The translations under genes and the position numbers were made by a program. This document shows, one piece after another, positions 53,588-61,516 of a stretch of 64,000 bases of DNA. The notes under the pieces are model-generated. The model was not told the DNA's origin. It searched no databases and saw only the letters and a list, made by a program, of their open reading frames with translations. Position 1 is the first letter of the stretch. The number at the start of each line of letters is the position of its first letter. Source of the DNA: Olleya marilimosa CAM030 (GTDB lineage Bacteria; Bacteroidota; Bacteroidia; Flavobacteriales; Flavobacteriaceae); contig NZ_JADR01000007.1 in assembly GCF_000518485.1 (NCBI RefSeq), positions 62,001 to 126,000 on the forward strand, written 5' to 3'.

Positions 53588-54301
53588 ATGAATTGTATTA
53601 TCATTGATGATGAAGCTACAGCTAGGATGATTATCTCTCAATTGTGCTCAAATGTACCAAGTCTAAATGTTTTGGAAGAGTTTCCAAATGCAATGCAAGC
53701 CATAAAATATTTAAATCAAAACGAAATAGATTTAATTTTTCTTGATATACATATGCCAGATTTTACTGGTTTTGATTTTATCGATACCCTTAAAAATCCA
53801 CCTAAAATAATACTAACAACATCAGACCCAAATTTTGCTATTCAAGCTTTTGAATATGACTGTATTGTTGATTATTTAGTTAAACCTATAACGTTAGATC
53901 GCTTTAAAAAAGCAATTGATAAGGCAGAAGCTAAAAAAATTACAACTCCTAAAGAGGTTTCAAAATCTGAAAAGGTGGAAACATCTTCTGGCAATGATTT
54001 GTATGTAAATATTGATAGACGCTTAATTAAAATTGACATACCAAGTATTTATCTTGTTGAGGCTAAAGGTGATTATATTCAAGTTAAAACAGAGGATAAG
54101 AACTATACAGTACATTCTACACTAAAAAAAATTGAAGATAAATTACCTGACAATTTATTTTTAAAAGTACACAGGTCATACATCATTAACATTAAAAAAA
54201 TTATTGATATTGAGGATAATAGTGTGCTAATTAAAAAAGATGTAATTCCTGTAAGTCGATCTAATAGACCAGAATTAATGAAACGTCTTAATTTACTGTA
54301 A
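53588..54301 (+). CDS. LytTR-family response regulator
   Basis: A 237-residue regulator. The receiver has Asp7/Asp8, phospho-Asp53 in IFLDIHMPD and Lys99 in DYLVKPI. The DNA-binding LytTR domain (~135-237) has NDLYVNIDRRLIKIDIPSI, YLVEAKGDYIQV and LKVHRSYIIN, the family hallmarks. LytTR proteins bind direct repeats of about 9 bp separated by about 12 bp. Repeats with exactly that 21-bp period lie before this operon and before the next two genes, so they are its likely sites. It is the last gene of the signalling operon. Confidence 0.92.
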   Translation: MNCIIIDDEATARMIISQLCSNVPSLNVLEEFPNAMQAIKYLNQNEIDLIFLDIHMPDFTGFDFIDTLKNPPKIILTTSDPNFAIQAFEYDCIVDYLVKPITLDRFKKAIDKAEAKKITTPKEVSKSEKVETSSGNDLYVNIDRRLIKIDIPSIYLVEAKGDYIQVKTEDKNYTVHSTLKKIEDKLPDNLFLKVHRSYIINIKKIIDIEDNSVLIKKDVIPVSRSNRPELMKRLNLL

Positions 54302-54442
54302 TTGTAAAACATCATCCTTATTGTTTAATTTATCAATCCTATACCTTGTCAGGTAGTTAGGTGGTAATGCTGTTGTGTGTTTTTACGTCAATCCTCGATA
54401 AAAGGTAAAATTATTGGCTAATCTTTTATTTTTTACCATTCA

Positions 54443-54505
54443 TCTACACATAAAATTGTACTAATCGAAAAACCCTAAACCTACCACGCTTTAAAATTAG
54501 TTTTG
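54443..54505 (+). promoter_or_regulatory. LytTR-like direct-repeat promoter C
   Basis: TCTACA (54443, within ACCATTCATCTACA) is followed by TCGAAA at 54465, a 22-bp step. The -7 box TAGTTTTG (54498-54505, exact TAnnTTTG) starts 33 bp after TCGAAA. A first repeat at 54422 (TCTTTT) is weak. Confidence 0.7.
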
Positions 54506-54526
54506 TCATCAAATAACTAAATAAAG

Positions 54527-55021
54527 ATGAAAAAACTAACTATAATCCTAATCGTATTATTCAATATTTTATTAATGTCTTGTTCAGTAGACGAAGAGGT
54601 AAATTTACCTGAAAGCTATAATGCTACAATCGTGGATGTATCCTACTCACAATTAGATTATGAGATTATAGAGTTGATTAATAATTACAGAATTTCTCAA
54701 GGATTATCAAGTTTAGATATTTTAAATGAAGCGTCTAAAGAAGCTATAAATCACAATAATTATATGGTTAGCCAAGGCGCACCAAGTCATGATTATTTTT
54801 ATTTGCGTTCTCAAAACTTAAAACAAACCGTTAATGCAAAGACGGTTTCAGAGAATGTTGCATTTGGTTTTAGTAATGCGCAAGCCTTAGTAAGTGCTTG
54901 GTTAAATAGTGAAGGACATAGAGAAAACATAGAAAATCCTGAGGCAACAAATATTGGTATATCTACAACACAAGATGCAGAAGGTAAAAACTATTTCACT
55001 AATATTTTTGTTAAGTTGTAA
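54527..55021 (+). CDS. CAP-domain (SCP/PR1) lipoprotein
   Basis: A 164-residue surface lipoprotein (lipobox LLMSCSVD, Cys19). The CAP domain covers ~45-164: ELINNYRISQGLSSLDILNE, the His in APSHDYF, SENVAFG and WLNSEGHRENI with the second metal-site His. Bacterial CAP proteins are secreted and of uncertain activity. It is expected to be an output of the LytTR regulator because its promoter carries the phased repeats. Confidence 0.88.
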   Translation: MKKLTIILIVLFNILLMSCSVDEEVNLPESYNATIVDVSYSQLDYEIIELINNYRISQGLSSLDILNEASKEAINHNNYMVSQGAPSHDYFYLRSQNLKQTVNAKTVSENVAFGFSNAQALVSAWLNSEGHRENIENPEATNIGISTTQDAEGKNYFTNIFVKL

Positions 55022-55036
55022 TTTTAAACTTGTTTA

Positions 55037-55119
55037 TCTACAGTTAATTACCATTGGTCTACACTTACAACGTGTCAATCGAAAAACATATTAAAAAGCA
55101 CCTATTACAAGTAAATTTG
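55037..55119 (+). promoter_or_regulatory. LytTR-like direct-repeat promoter D
   Basis: TCTACA (55037), TCTACA (55058, within ACCATTGGTCTACA) and TCGAAA (55079) are spaced 21 bp apart. The exact -7 box TAAATTTG (55112-55119) starts 33 bp after the third repeat and 34 bp before the start codon. Confidence 0.82.
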
Positions 55120-55145
55120 TACTATAAATAAGAAATACACAAACC

Positions 55146-57761
55146 ATGATAAAACAACTACACACATCAAAAAAGCAAATATTAGTAGTGTTAATTTTAC
55201 TATTAAGTTTTTCTGTTAACGCACAGGACACTCCGTTTAATTGTGATTATAGTGCGTATTTATTTCAGTATAATGATGTTTATGCAATTGATTTAGCTTC
55301 TGGTAATGCTTATATAGCTGCTAAGGATATTACACCAGGAAATATCAACGCAGCAGCTTACAATCCAGCAGATGGATTTATTTGGGGTTATTTAAGCTCG
55401 CCTTCTAATACTATAGTTAGAATTGGTAATGATTTTCAAACAACAACGTTTACTATTCCAGAATTGACCTCAGGAAATAAATATGTTGGAGATATTAGTC
55501 CAAATGGTGTGTATTATTTTAAAGCTGGAGGTACTAGCTATTTTAAAGTAGATTTAGATCCAAACTCAGCAACATATACACAATACTTATCTACAGAAAA
55601 TTTATCTCAAAACATCAGCATTCACGATTGGGCATTTAATGCAGTAGATGGAAATTTATACGCAGTAGAAAAAAGTACAAATATTTTATATCGTATTGAT
55701 CCAACAACAAGTAATGTTCAAGCTTTAGGTGAAGTTCCAATTTTATCTGGATTAAATTATACATATGGTGCTGTTTATTTTGATGCAGATGGTCGTTTTT
55801 ACGTGTCTGCAAATCAAACAGGTACTATATATGTAATTCAAAGTGTTCAAGACCTGACAGCGTCATCAACCATGGATTCTAATTTATTTGCATTTGGTCC
55901 TTCAAGCGCAAGTAATGATGGAGCGCGTTGCCCTACAGCTCCTGTAGCTCAAGAAATTTGTGATAATGGTATTGATGATGATGGTGACGGATTGATTGAT
56001 TGTGAGGACCCTTCTTGTTCTGGTTTTGGAAGTTGTGACGTTATTGCACCTCCAACTACAGCTAACGATGGTGGTTTAGAAAGTAACGGAAGATTGTCTG
56101 AAGCTATTAATAAACGAAACTTTAATCGTGCTAAAACGAGTTATAAATTTAACCAAAAAACAGCAAAACGTGTCACTAAAGATACAAGTCGTAACAATTC
56201 TAATTACAGATCAGCTAGTAATAGTTTTCAATTACAAGATTTTGTACCATTAAATACAATTAACGAAGATTATGCAATAGACTCAACTCCATTAGATTTA
56301 CTAAATATTACTAATGCTACAGAGGTGTACTCAGTAGATTATATGCAAAATGGTGCTTCAATAGCCTCAATATTAGCATTAAAAACAGAAAATGGTGTGT
56401 ATGAGCATACAAAATATATTTGTGACAGATTATTAGGAGCCGAGTTAATTTCGGTATCAACCATAGATATTAACGATCAATCGTTTATTAAATCTATTAT
56501 TAAAAATGCAGATGGTAGTTTTGAATATGTATTAAGTTTATCTGCAAAATTAGATAATGCTGATGCTAATTTTGTTATCGAGTCACATTGGAATTTAGAC
56601 TTATATCAATCAGATATCACGTTTTATAATTTCCAAATTTGGTCAGATTCAATTGATGATTTATACAATTTAGCTCAAGAGGTATTAAACTTATTGGATA
56701 CGGTAAAGCCAATCTCGGAATACCAACTATCAACACCTCCAACTGTATTTGTTAGAAAAGGAAAATATGCTAATGGTACTTTAGACCTTCAAATAATAAA
56801 TACAAATGCAACTAACACTGTTGCTTTTGATTCTGGTTTTAGAACAACTGAAACTAGTGATTTTAACTACACTTCTAGTAGTCTTGATTTAAATGAAAAC
56901 TATATCACAGAAATAACTGTACCAACTGGACATTTATTTGATATTGGATTTAGAATTGGAGATGGTATTAATACACCAGACGATTTATTTATGTCTGATG
57001 GTCCTTGGGGTTTTGATGACTCTCAGGCATCTACTAGCGTTAATAATTATAACGTAACAGAAAACACAATTGCGTTTAATAGTTTAGATTTTCCAATAGA
57101 ACGTAATGTGACGCTTAATGCAACTACAAGTACCTATTTTGCAGCTTACAGAGCTTTGACTCCACGTTTTAAAGCTGTTGATTTAACAGATTTTAATAGT
57201 CTTAAATTAAAAGCTAAAGGAACAGGAAACTTAGAGATTACATTAGTGAAGCAAAGTATTTCTAATTGGGAAGAACAATACAAAACGACCATTGCTTTAA
57301 CAGATAGTTTTCAAAACTATGTGCTTTCATTTGCTGATTTTACATCTAATTTACCTACAGATTTAAATGCAGATGATGTTGTGACTATTGTCTTTACAAT
57401 GGTTAGCGAAGATGGAAGCATTGTGACAAAAGAAATGAATTTGCAAGATGTGCGTTTTTCTAGAGGAACAACATTGCTTGTTAATGATTTTGAAACTGAA
57501 ACTTCTGCTAATAACATTGCTGCGTACCCAAATCCAATGTTGGATATGTCAAACATACACTTTACTTCAACAAAATCTGAATCAGTACAATTGGTGATTT
57601 ACAATCTGTTAGGTAAAGTAGTTTATAATAAAACAATAAATACACAAGTTGGTAAAAATCAGATTGCTATAAGCAGACAAAATTTAAGCTCTGGATTATA
57701 CCTCTGTAAATTATCAAGTGATAACACACATTACAATCCCTTAAAATTACTAGTAAAGTAA
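55146..57761 (+). CDS. Large T9SS-secreted protein (DUF6923-like)
   Basis: An 871-residue secreted protein. A signal peptide ends VNAQDTPF (residue ~27). Residues ~30-265 look like a beta-propeller-type DUF6923 region (YAIDLASGNAYIA, AAYNPADGFIWGY, RIDPTTSN). A calcium-binding-type linker CDNGIDDDGDGLIDCEDPSC follows at ~280. A middle region of unknown type covers ~300-780. The T9SS type A sorting domain is at the end (~790-871; IAAYPNPMLDMSN, LSSGLYLCKL). It is probably attached to or released from the cell surface, as an output of the phased-repeat promoter just upstream. Confidence 0.87.
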   Translation: MIKQLHTSKKQILVVLILLLSFSVNAQDTPFNCDYSAYLFQYNDVYAIDLASGNAYIAAKDITPGNINAAAYNPADGFIWGYLSSPSNTIVRIGNDFQTTTFTIPELTSGNKYVGDISPNGVYYFKAGGTSYFKVDLDPNSATYTQYLSTENLSQNISIHDWAFNAVDGNLYAVEKSTNILYRIDPTTSNVQALGEVPILSGLNYTYGAVYFDADGRFYVSANQTGTIYVIQSVQDLTASSTMDSNLFAFGPSSASNDGARCPTAPVAQEICDNGIDDDGDGLIDCEDPSCSGFGSCDVIAPPTTANDGGLESNGRLSEAINKRNFNRAKTSYKFNQKTAKRVTKDTSRNNSNYRSASNSFQLQDFVPLNTINEDYAIDSTPLDLLNITNATEVYSVDYMQNGASIASILALKTENGVYEHTKYICDRLLGAELISVSTIDINDQSFIKSIIKNADGSFEYVLSLSAKLDNADANFVIESHWNLDLYQSDITFYNFQIWSDSIDDLYNLAQEVLNLLDTVKPISEYQLSTPPTVFVRKGKYANGTLDLQIINTNATNTVAFDSGFRTTETSDFNYTSSSLDLNENYITEITVPTGHLFDIGFRIGDGINTPDDLFMSDGPWGFDDSQASTSVNNYNVTENTIAFNSLDFPIERNVTLNATTSTYFAAYRALTPRFKAVDLTDFNSLKLKAKGTGNLEITLVKQSISNWEEQYKTTIALTDSFQNYVLSFADFTSNLPTDLNADDVVTIVFTMVSEDGSIVTKEMNLQDVRFSRGTTLLVNDFETETSANNIAAYPNPMLDMSNIHFTSTKSESVQLVIYNLLGKVVYNKTINTQVGKNQIAISRQNLSSGLYLCKLSSDNTHYNPLKLLVK

Positions 57762-57839
57762 TATTTTCATATAGTTTGTTGATTGATAGCTAGGAACCTA
57801 AGAATTAATAATAGCTTTATACAGTTGGTTCCTTATTTA

Positions 57840-57870
57840 GGGTGAAAGAGAAATCTTTTGCCCTTTTTTT
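57840..57870 (+). terminator. Rho-independent terminator
   Basis: GGGTGAAAGA (57840-57849), loop GAAA, TCTTTTGCCC (57854-57863) with two G-T pairs, then seven T. It ends the T9SS protein gene. Confidence 0.8.
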
Positions 57871-57921
57871 ATTTAAGAGTTTAATATTCGTTTTTTATTT
57901 TGAAAAAAATATATGACCCTA

Positions 57922-58332
57922 TTAATCCTGCTCTTTGTCAAATACGGTAGCCACCATATTTATCAAATTTTTTCGTGTAATGGGTTTAATAATAAAGTCT
58001 GTAATGGCTTCATACTCTTTTGCTTTTTTAATATCTACAGGATCTATAGAGGAACTAACAATGTATAGTGTTACTTTTTTGGGATATTTCATTTTAATAA
58101 ACTCATCTAAAAATTGCCATCCATCCATAATTGGCATATTAATATCTAATAATATTAAATCAGGAACATTTTTGCCAGTTTTAATAATTTCGGATAAGCC
58201 TTCAATTGCATCAGCTCCATTATTATAAATTATGAAATTTTGACATATATCTGTAGCTAATAAAATTTTTTTAGCAGCAAAAATAAAGATGTGATCGTCG
58301 TCAATTAGACAGGCAGATTCAATTTGTTTCAT
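57922..58332 (-). CDS. Single-domain response regulator
   Basis: A 136-residue receiver of the Rcp1-like type. LIDDDHIFIF starts the domain, phospho-Asp63 lies in LLDINMPIMD, and IVSSSIDP and the switch Lys in FIIKPIT complete it. There is no output domain. It overlaps the upstream PAS kinase gene by 14 bp, so the two are a translationally coupled pair on the minus strand. Confidence 0.9.
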   Translation of the reverse strand: MKQIESACLIDDDHIFIFAAKKILLATDICQNFIIYNNGADAIEGLSEIIKTGKNVPDLILLDINMPIMDGWQFLDEFIKMKYPKKVTLYIVSSSIDPVDIKKAKEYEAITDFIIKPITRKNLINMVATVFDKEQD

Positions 58333-59833
58333 ACATTAAATATATAGAAAATATGCTTCCTTTGTTTATTTTGCTTTTTACTTTAACTTTACCATGCATG
58401 GCTTCAATTTGGTTTTTTGTAATATATAAGCCTAATCCTTTAGCTTCTTTGTGGTTATGAAAAGTTTTGTATAACCCAAAAATTTTATCTTTATGAAGGT
58501 CTAGATTAATACCAAGACCATTATCTTCAATTTCTATTTTAACAAATTTATCAGACTGTTCTGCGCTTAAAGTTATTTCGGGTGTTATATGGTCTTGTTT
58601 GTATTTTAAAGCATTAGATATAAAATTAAATAATATGCTGTCCAAATAAGCAGGTATTGCTAAAACATAAATATCTTGTTCTATGTTTATATTAATGATG
58701 GCTTTAGTTTCCTTAATTTCGGCACTAAAATTTGAGATGGCTTTATTTGTAAAATCTAAAAGATTACAACGCTGTAAATCTTGTTCTTTATTGTCGTTTA
58801 TAGTAGACACTTGGTTAAGATTGTCAATGGTTTCGCTTAATTGATGGACAGCTTCTAATATTAACGGAACATATTCGTTATTAGTTGCTTCTGGTATTTC
58901 TGAGTGCATTAAATCTAATAACATTTGTATGTTTCCAGAATGTGACCTTAGGTTGTGTGATACAATATGAGCAAAATTTAATAATCTTTCATTTTGCTGT
59001 TTTGTGGTTTTTAAAAGCGTTTCTACCTTTTTATTAGCTATTGTACGTTTAGTTATATCAATTATATGAGATATAAAATGAACAGGTTTGAAATTTTCAT
59101 CTCTTAAAATAGAGACTGATAATAGACAATGTATGATAGATTTGTCTTTTCTGATGTATCGTTTTTCACACTGAAATTTATTGCTTTTACCAGCAATTAA
59201 ATCTTTTATATTTTGAGGTATTACATCGACATCTTCTGGATGAGATAAAGTATTTATCGGGAAGCCACTAAGTTCCTCTTTTGTGTAGCCTAAATAGTCG
59301 CTAAAGCTTTTGTTTGAAGTAAGTATTTGACCATCCAAACTAACTAATGCCATAGCGTTAGGAGCATTGTCAAACGTTGTACGTATTAATTCTTCTTTTA
59401 ATTTAAGTTCAAATAGAGTTTTGTTTTTTTCGGTAATATCTTGGATGACACCTATAACTTTTTGAGTTGCATCATTCTTTATTACAGGATAAGCTACAAT
59501 ACGCACCCATTTAATATTGTTTTTTGCTGTTTTTAGTTGTACCTCATTATCATAAGGTTCTTGTTTATTAACAGCACGATTAAATAGGATGCTTATTAAC
59601 TCTCTATCATAACCTTCTAAAAAAAAATTGATGCCTTCTTCTAAACTAGGATTGTAGTCTTGCTCAACTTCATGAATGGTTTTGGTCATTGCACTCCATG
59701 TCACTTCATTGTTTTGGAGGTTTACTTCCCAGGACCCAATTGCAATATCTCTTTGTATTGAGTCCATGTATGTGTAACTAACATTGTCTTTTGTTACGTG
59801 TTTTTGAAATAACTGTTTGTAAAGCTCTTTCAT
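58319..59833 (-). CDS. PAS-domain sensor histidine kinase
   Basis: A 504-residue soluble kinase. Two PAS domains cover ~25-140 and ~150-262 (FDNAPNAMALVSLDGQI). The phospho-His is His293 in VSHNLRSHSGN, an HWE-unlike box typical of Bacteroidota PAS kinases. HATPase_c has FISNALKYK, EDNGLGINLD and GLGLYITKNQIE. A -7 box TAGTTTTG (complement of 59851-59858) lies 17 bp before the start. Weak LytTR-like repeats upstream are noted among the findings. Confidence 0.9.
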   Translation of the reverse strand: MKELYKQLFQKHVTKDNVSYTYMDSIQRDIAIGSWEVNLQNNEVTWSAMTKTIHEVEQDYNPSLEEGINFFLEGYDRELISILFNRAVNKQEPYDNEVQLKTAKNNIKWVRIVAYPVIKNDATQKVIGVIQDITEKNKTLFELKLKEELIRTTFDNAPNAMALVSLDGQILTSNKSFSDYLGYTKEELSGFPINTLSHPEDVDVIPQNIKDLIAGKSNKFQCEKRYIRKDKSIIHCLLSVSILRDENFKPVHFISHIIDITKRTIANKKVETLLKTTKQQNERLLNFAHIVSHNLRSHSGNIQMLLDLMHSEIPEATNNEYVPLILEAVHQLSETIDNLNQVSTINDNKEQDLQRCNLLDFTNKAISNFSAEIKETKAIININIEQDIYVLAIPAYLDSILFNFISNALKYKQDHITPEITLSAEQSDKFVKIEIEDNGLGINLDLHKDKIFGLYKTFHNHKEAKGLGLYITKNQIEAMHGKVKVKSKINKGSIFSIYLMYETN

Positions 59834-60228
59834 ATAAGTAATTGGTTGTTCAAAACTAATAAGTTAGGGCTTATTAAGTGTAAGTTGTTGATTTTTAGAA
59901 TCTAAATGTATTTTAAAGTAAATATAATAATTAGCATCTACAAAAGGAAAATTTATCAGTTAAAATAACAGATTGTAAATTAAGCATCACATTTTGTGTG
60001 GAAATTACATCTTAATGTTTTAGTTTTTGGTTTTTATTAATACCTGTTTATTAGTTGTTTGTGTTTTTTTGGTGTCTATTAACTGTTCTTATTTAAAAGG
60101 AATATAAATTAATAAAATCGTTCAATATTTAATGTTGGCGCTTTTTTTAATAAAATTTAATCTTTAGCAGTAAATACTTTTTAGGGGTTTTAATAATTAT
60201 TACCTTTAATACCCAAAGTAACACAAAA
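59834..60228. other. 395-bp divergent intergenic region
   Basis: It separates the PAS kinase (minus) from the permease (plus) and has no reading frame of note. On the minus strand it holds the -7 box TAGTTTTG and weak 21-bp repeats. On the plus side TACCTTTA (60201-60208) is one base from the -7 consensus. The rest is AT-rich without clear structure. Confidence 0.5.
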
Positions 60229-61512
60229 ATGAGTAATCAAATAACTTTAAAAGATGCGATATCTATTGGTATTGGAGGAATGGTTGGTGGCGGAATTTTT
60301 GCGGTTCTAGGATTAGCGGTGTCATTAGCCAAAGGAGGGACACCTGTTGCCTTTTTATTTGCTGGTATTATTGCTTTATTAACTGCATATTCTTACGCTA
60401 AATTATCTAAAAAATTTCCTGAAAATGGTGGTACAGTTAGATTTGTACATCAACAATATGGTAATGGAATTTTTGCAGGTGGTATAAACAATTTACTTTG
60501 GGTAAGTTATATTGTGATGTTGGCATTATATGCTTCGGCATTTGGTTCTTATGCAGGCGAGTTGTTTAAAATTACAGGAGAAAAAGCTATAGATGTTCGT
60601 ATTTATCAAACATCAATAATTATTATTGCTTTAGCTATTAATTATTTAAGTGTAAGTTTAGTTGGTCGTATAGAGTCTGTTGCGGTTGTAATTAAATTGT
60701 TAATATTAGTTGCTTTTATTGGGATAGGACTTTATGGCTTATCTATGCATCCCGAAAATTTACATCAATTACAACCAAGTAATTGGGAAAACCCTTTTTT
60801 ATTACTTTCCGGAGGAATGGTTATTTTTGTAGCTTACGAAGGTTTTGAGCTAATTGCCAACTCTATTTCGGATTTGAAAAACCGAGAAAAAAATACTGAA
60901 AAAGCCTATTTTGGAGCTGTAGGTTTTGTTGTTGTATTATATATTTTAATTGCAATTGTAACTGTTGGCTCTTTACCTTTTGATAAAATAGCAAGTGCTA
61001 AAGATTATGTTTTAGCTGAAGCTGCTGCACCAACCTTAGGTCAAGTTGGATTTACTATTATTACAGTTACTGCATTGATTTCTACTTTTTCCGCCATTAA
61101 CGCTACTATTTTAGGAAGTGGAAGAGTAAACTATGACATTGCAGAGGATCAAGAATTACCACGTTATTTTTGTCATGTTTTTTGGGGTAAACCTATTGGT
61201 TATTTAGTAACAGCAATCTTATCTATAATTTTGGTTAATTTGTTTAATCTAGAAAGTATTTCTACAGCAGGAAGTGCTGGCTTTTTATTAATTTTTTGCT
61301 TAGTTAATTATATAGGCTTTAAAAAGCATACAATATTACAATCTAATAAAACTATCCATTTATTAGCAAGTATTTTGTGTTTATTGGCTTTTTGTACACT
61401 TATAGTCCAACAATTTCAAACTAATGTCACAGGTGTTGTTGTTGCTTTAGGTCTTATTTTATTGTGTTTTATAATGGAGTGGCTTTATAAAAGCTTAAGC
61501 TTTAAAAAGTAG
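60229..61512 (+). CDS. APC-family amino-acid permease
   Basis: A 427-residue transporter with about twelve hydrophobic segments. SIGIGGMVGGGIFAVLGLAV is the APC substrate loop at the start, and YEGFELIANSISDLKNREKN is the segment after TM6. PLFDTL-like or SLC7A partner features are absent, so the substrate is unclear. It ends 4 bp from the convergent TPR/barrel gene with no room for a separate terminator. Confidence 0.88.
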   Translation: MSNQITLKDAISIGIGGMVGGGIFAVLGLAVSLAKGGTPVAFLFAGIIALLTAYSYAKLSKKFPENGGTVRFVHQQYGNGIFAGGINNLLWVSYIVMLALYASAFGSYAGELFKITGEKAIDVRIYQTSIIIIALAINYLSVSLVGRIESVAVVIKLLILVAFIGIGLYGLSMHPENLHQLQPSNWENPFLLLSGGMVIFVAYEGFELIANSISDLKNREKNTEKAYFGAVGFVVVLYILIAIVTVGSLPFDKIASAKDYVLAEAAAPTLGQVGFTIITVTALISTFSAINATILGSGRVNYDIAEDQELPRYFCHVFWGKPIGYLVTAILSIILVNLFNLESISTAGSAGFLLIFCLVNYIGFKKHTILQSNKTIHLLASILCLLAFCTLIVQQFQTNVTGVVVALGLILLCFIMEWLYKSLSFKK

Positions 61513-61516
61513 TTGA

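Noticed and set aside
59937-59942. TCTACA on the plus strand as a further LytTR-like site for the permease
   Set aside because: The bases 21 bp on either side do not match and no TAnnTTTG box lies at the expected distance.
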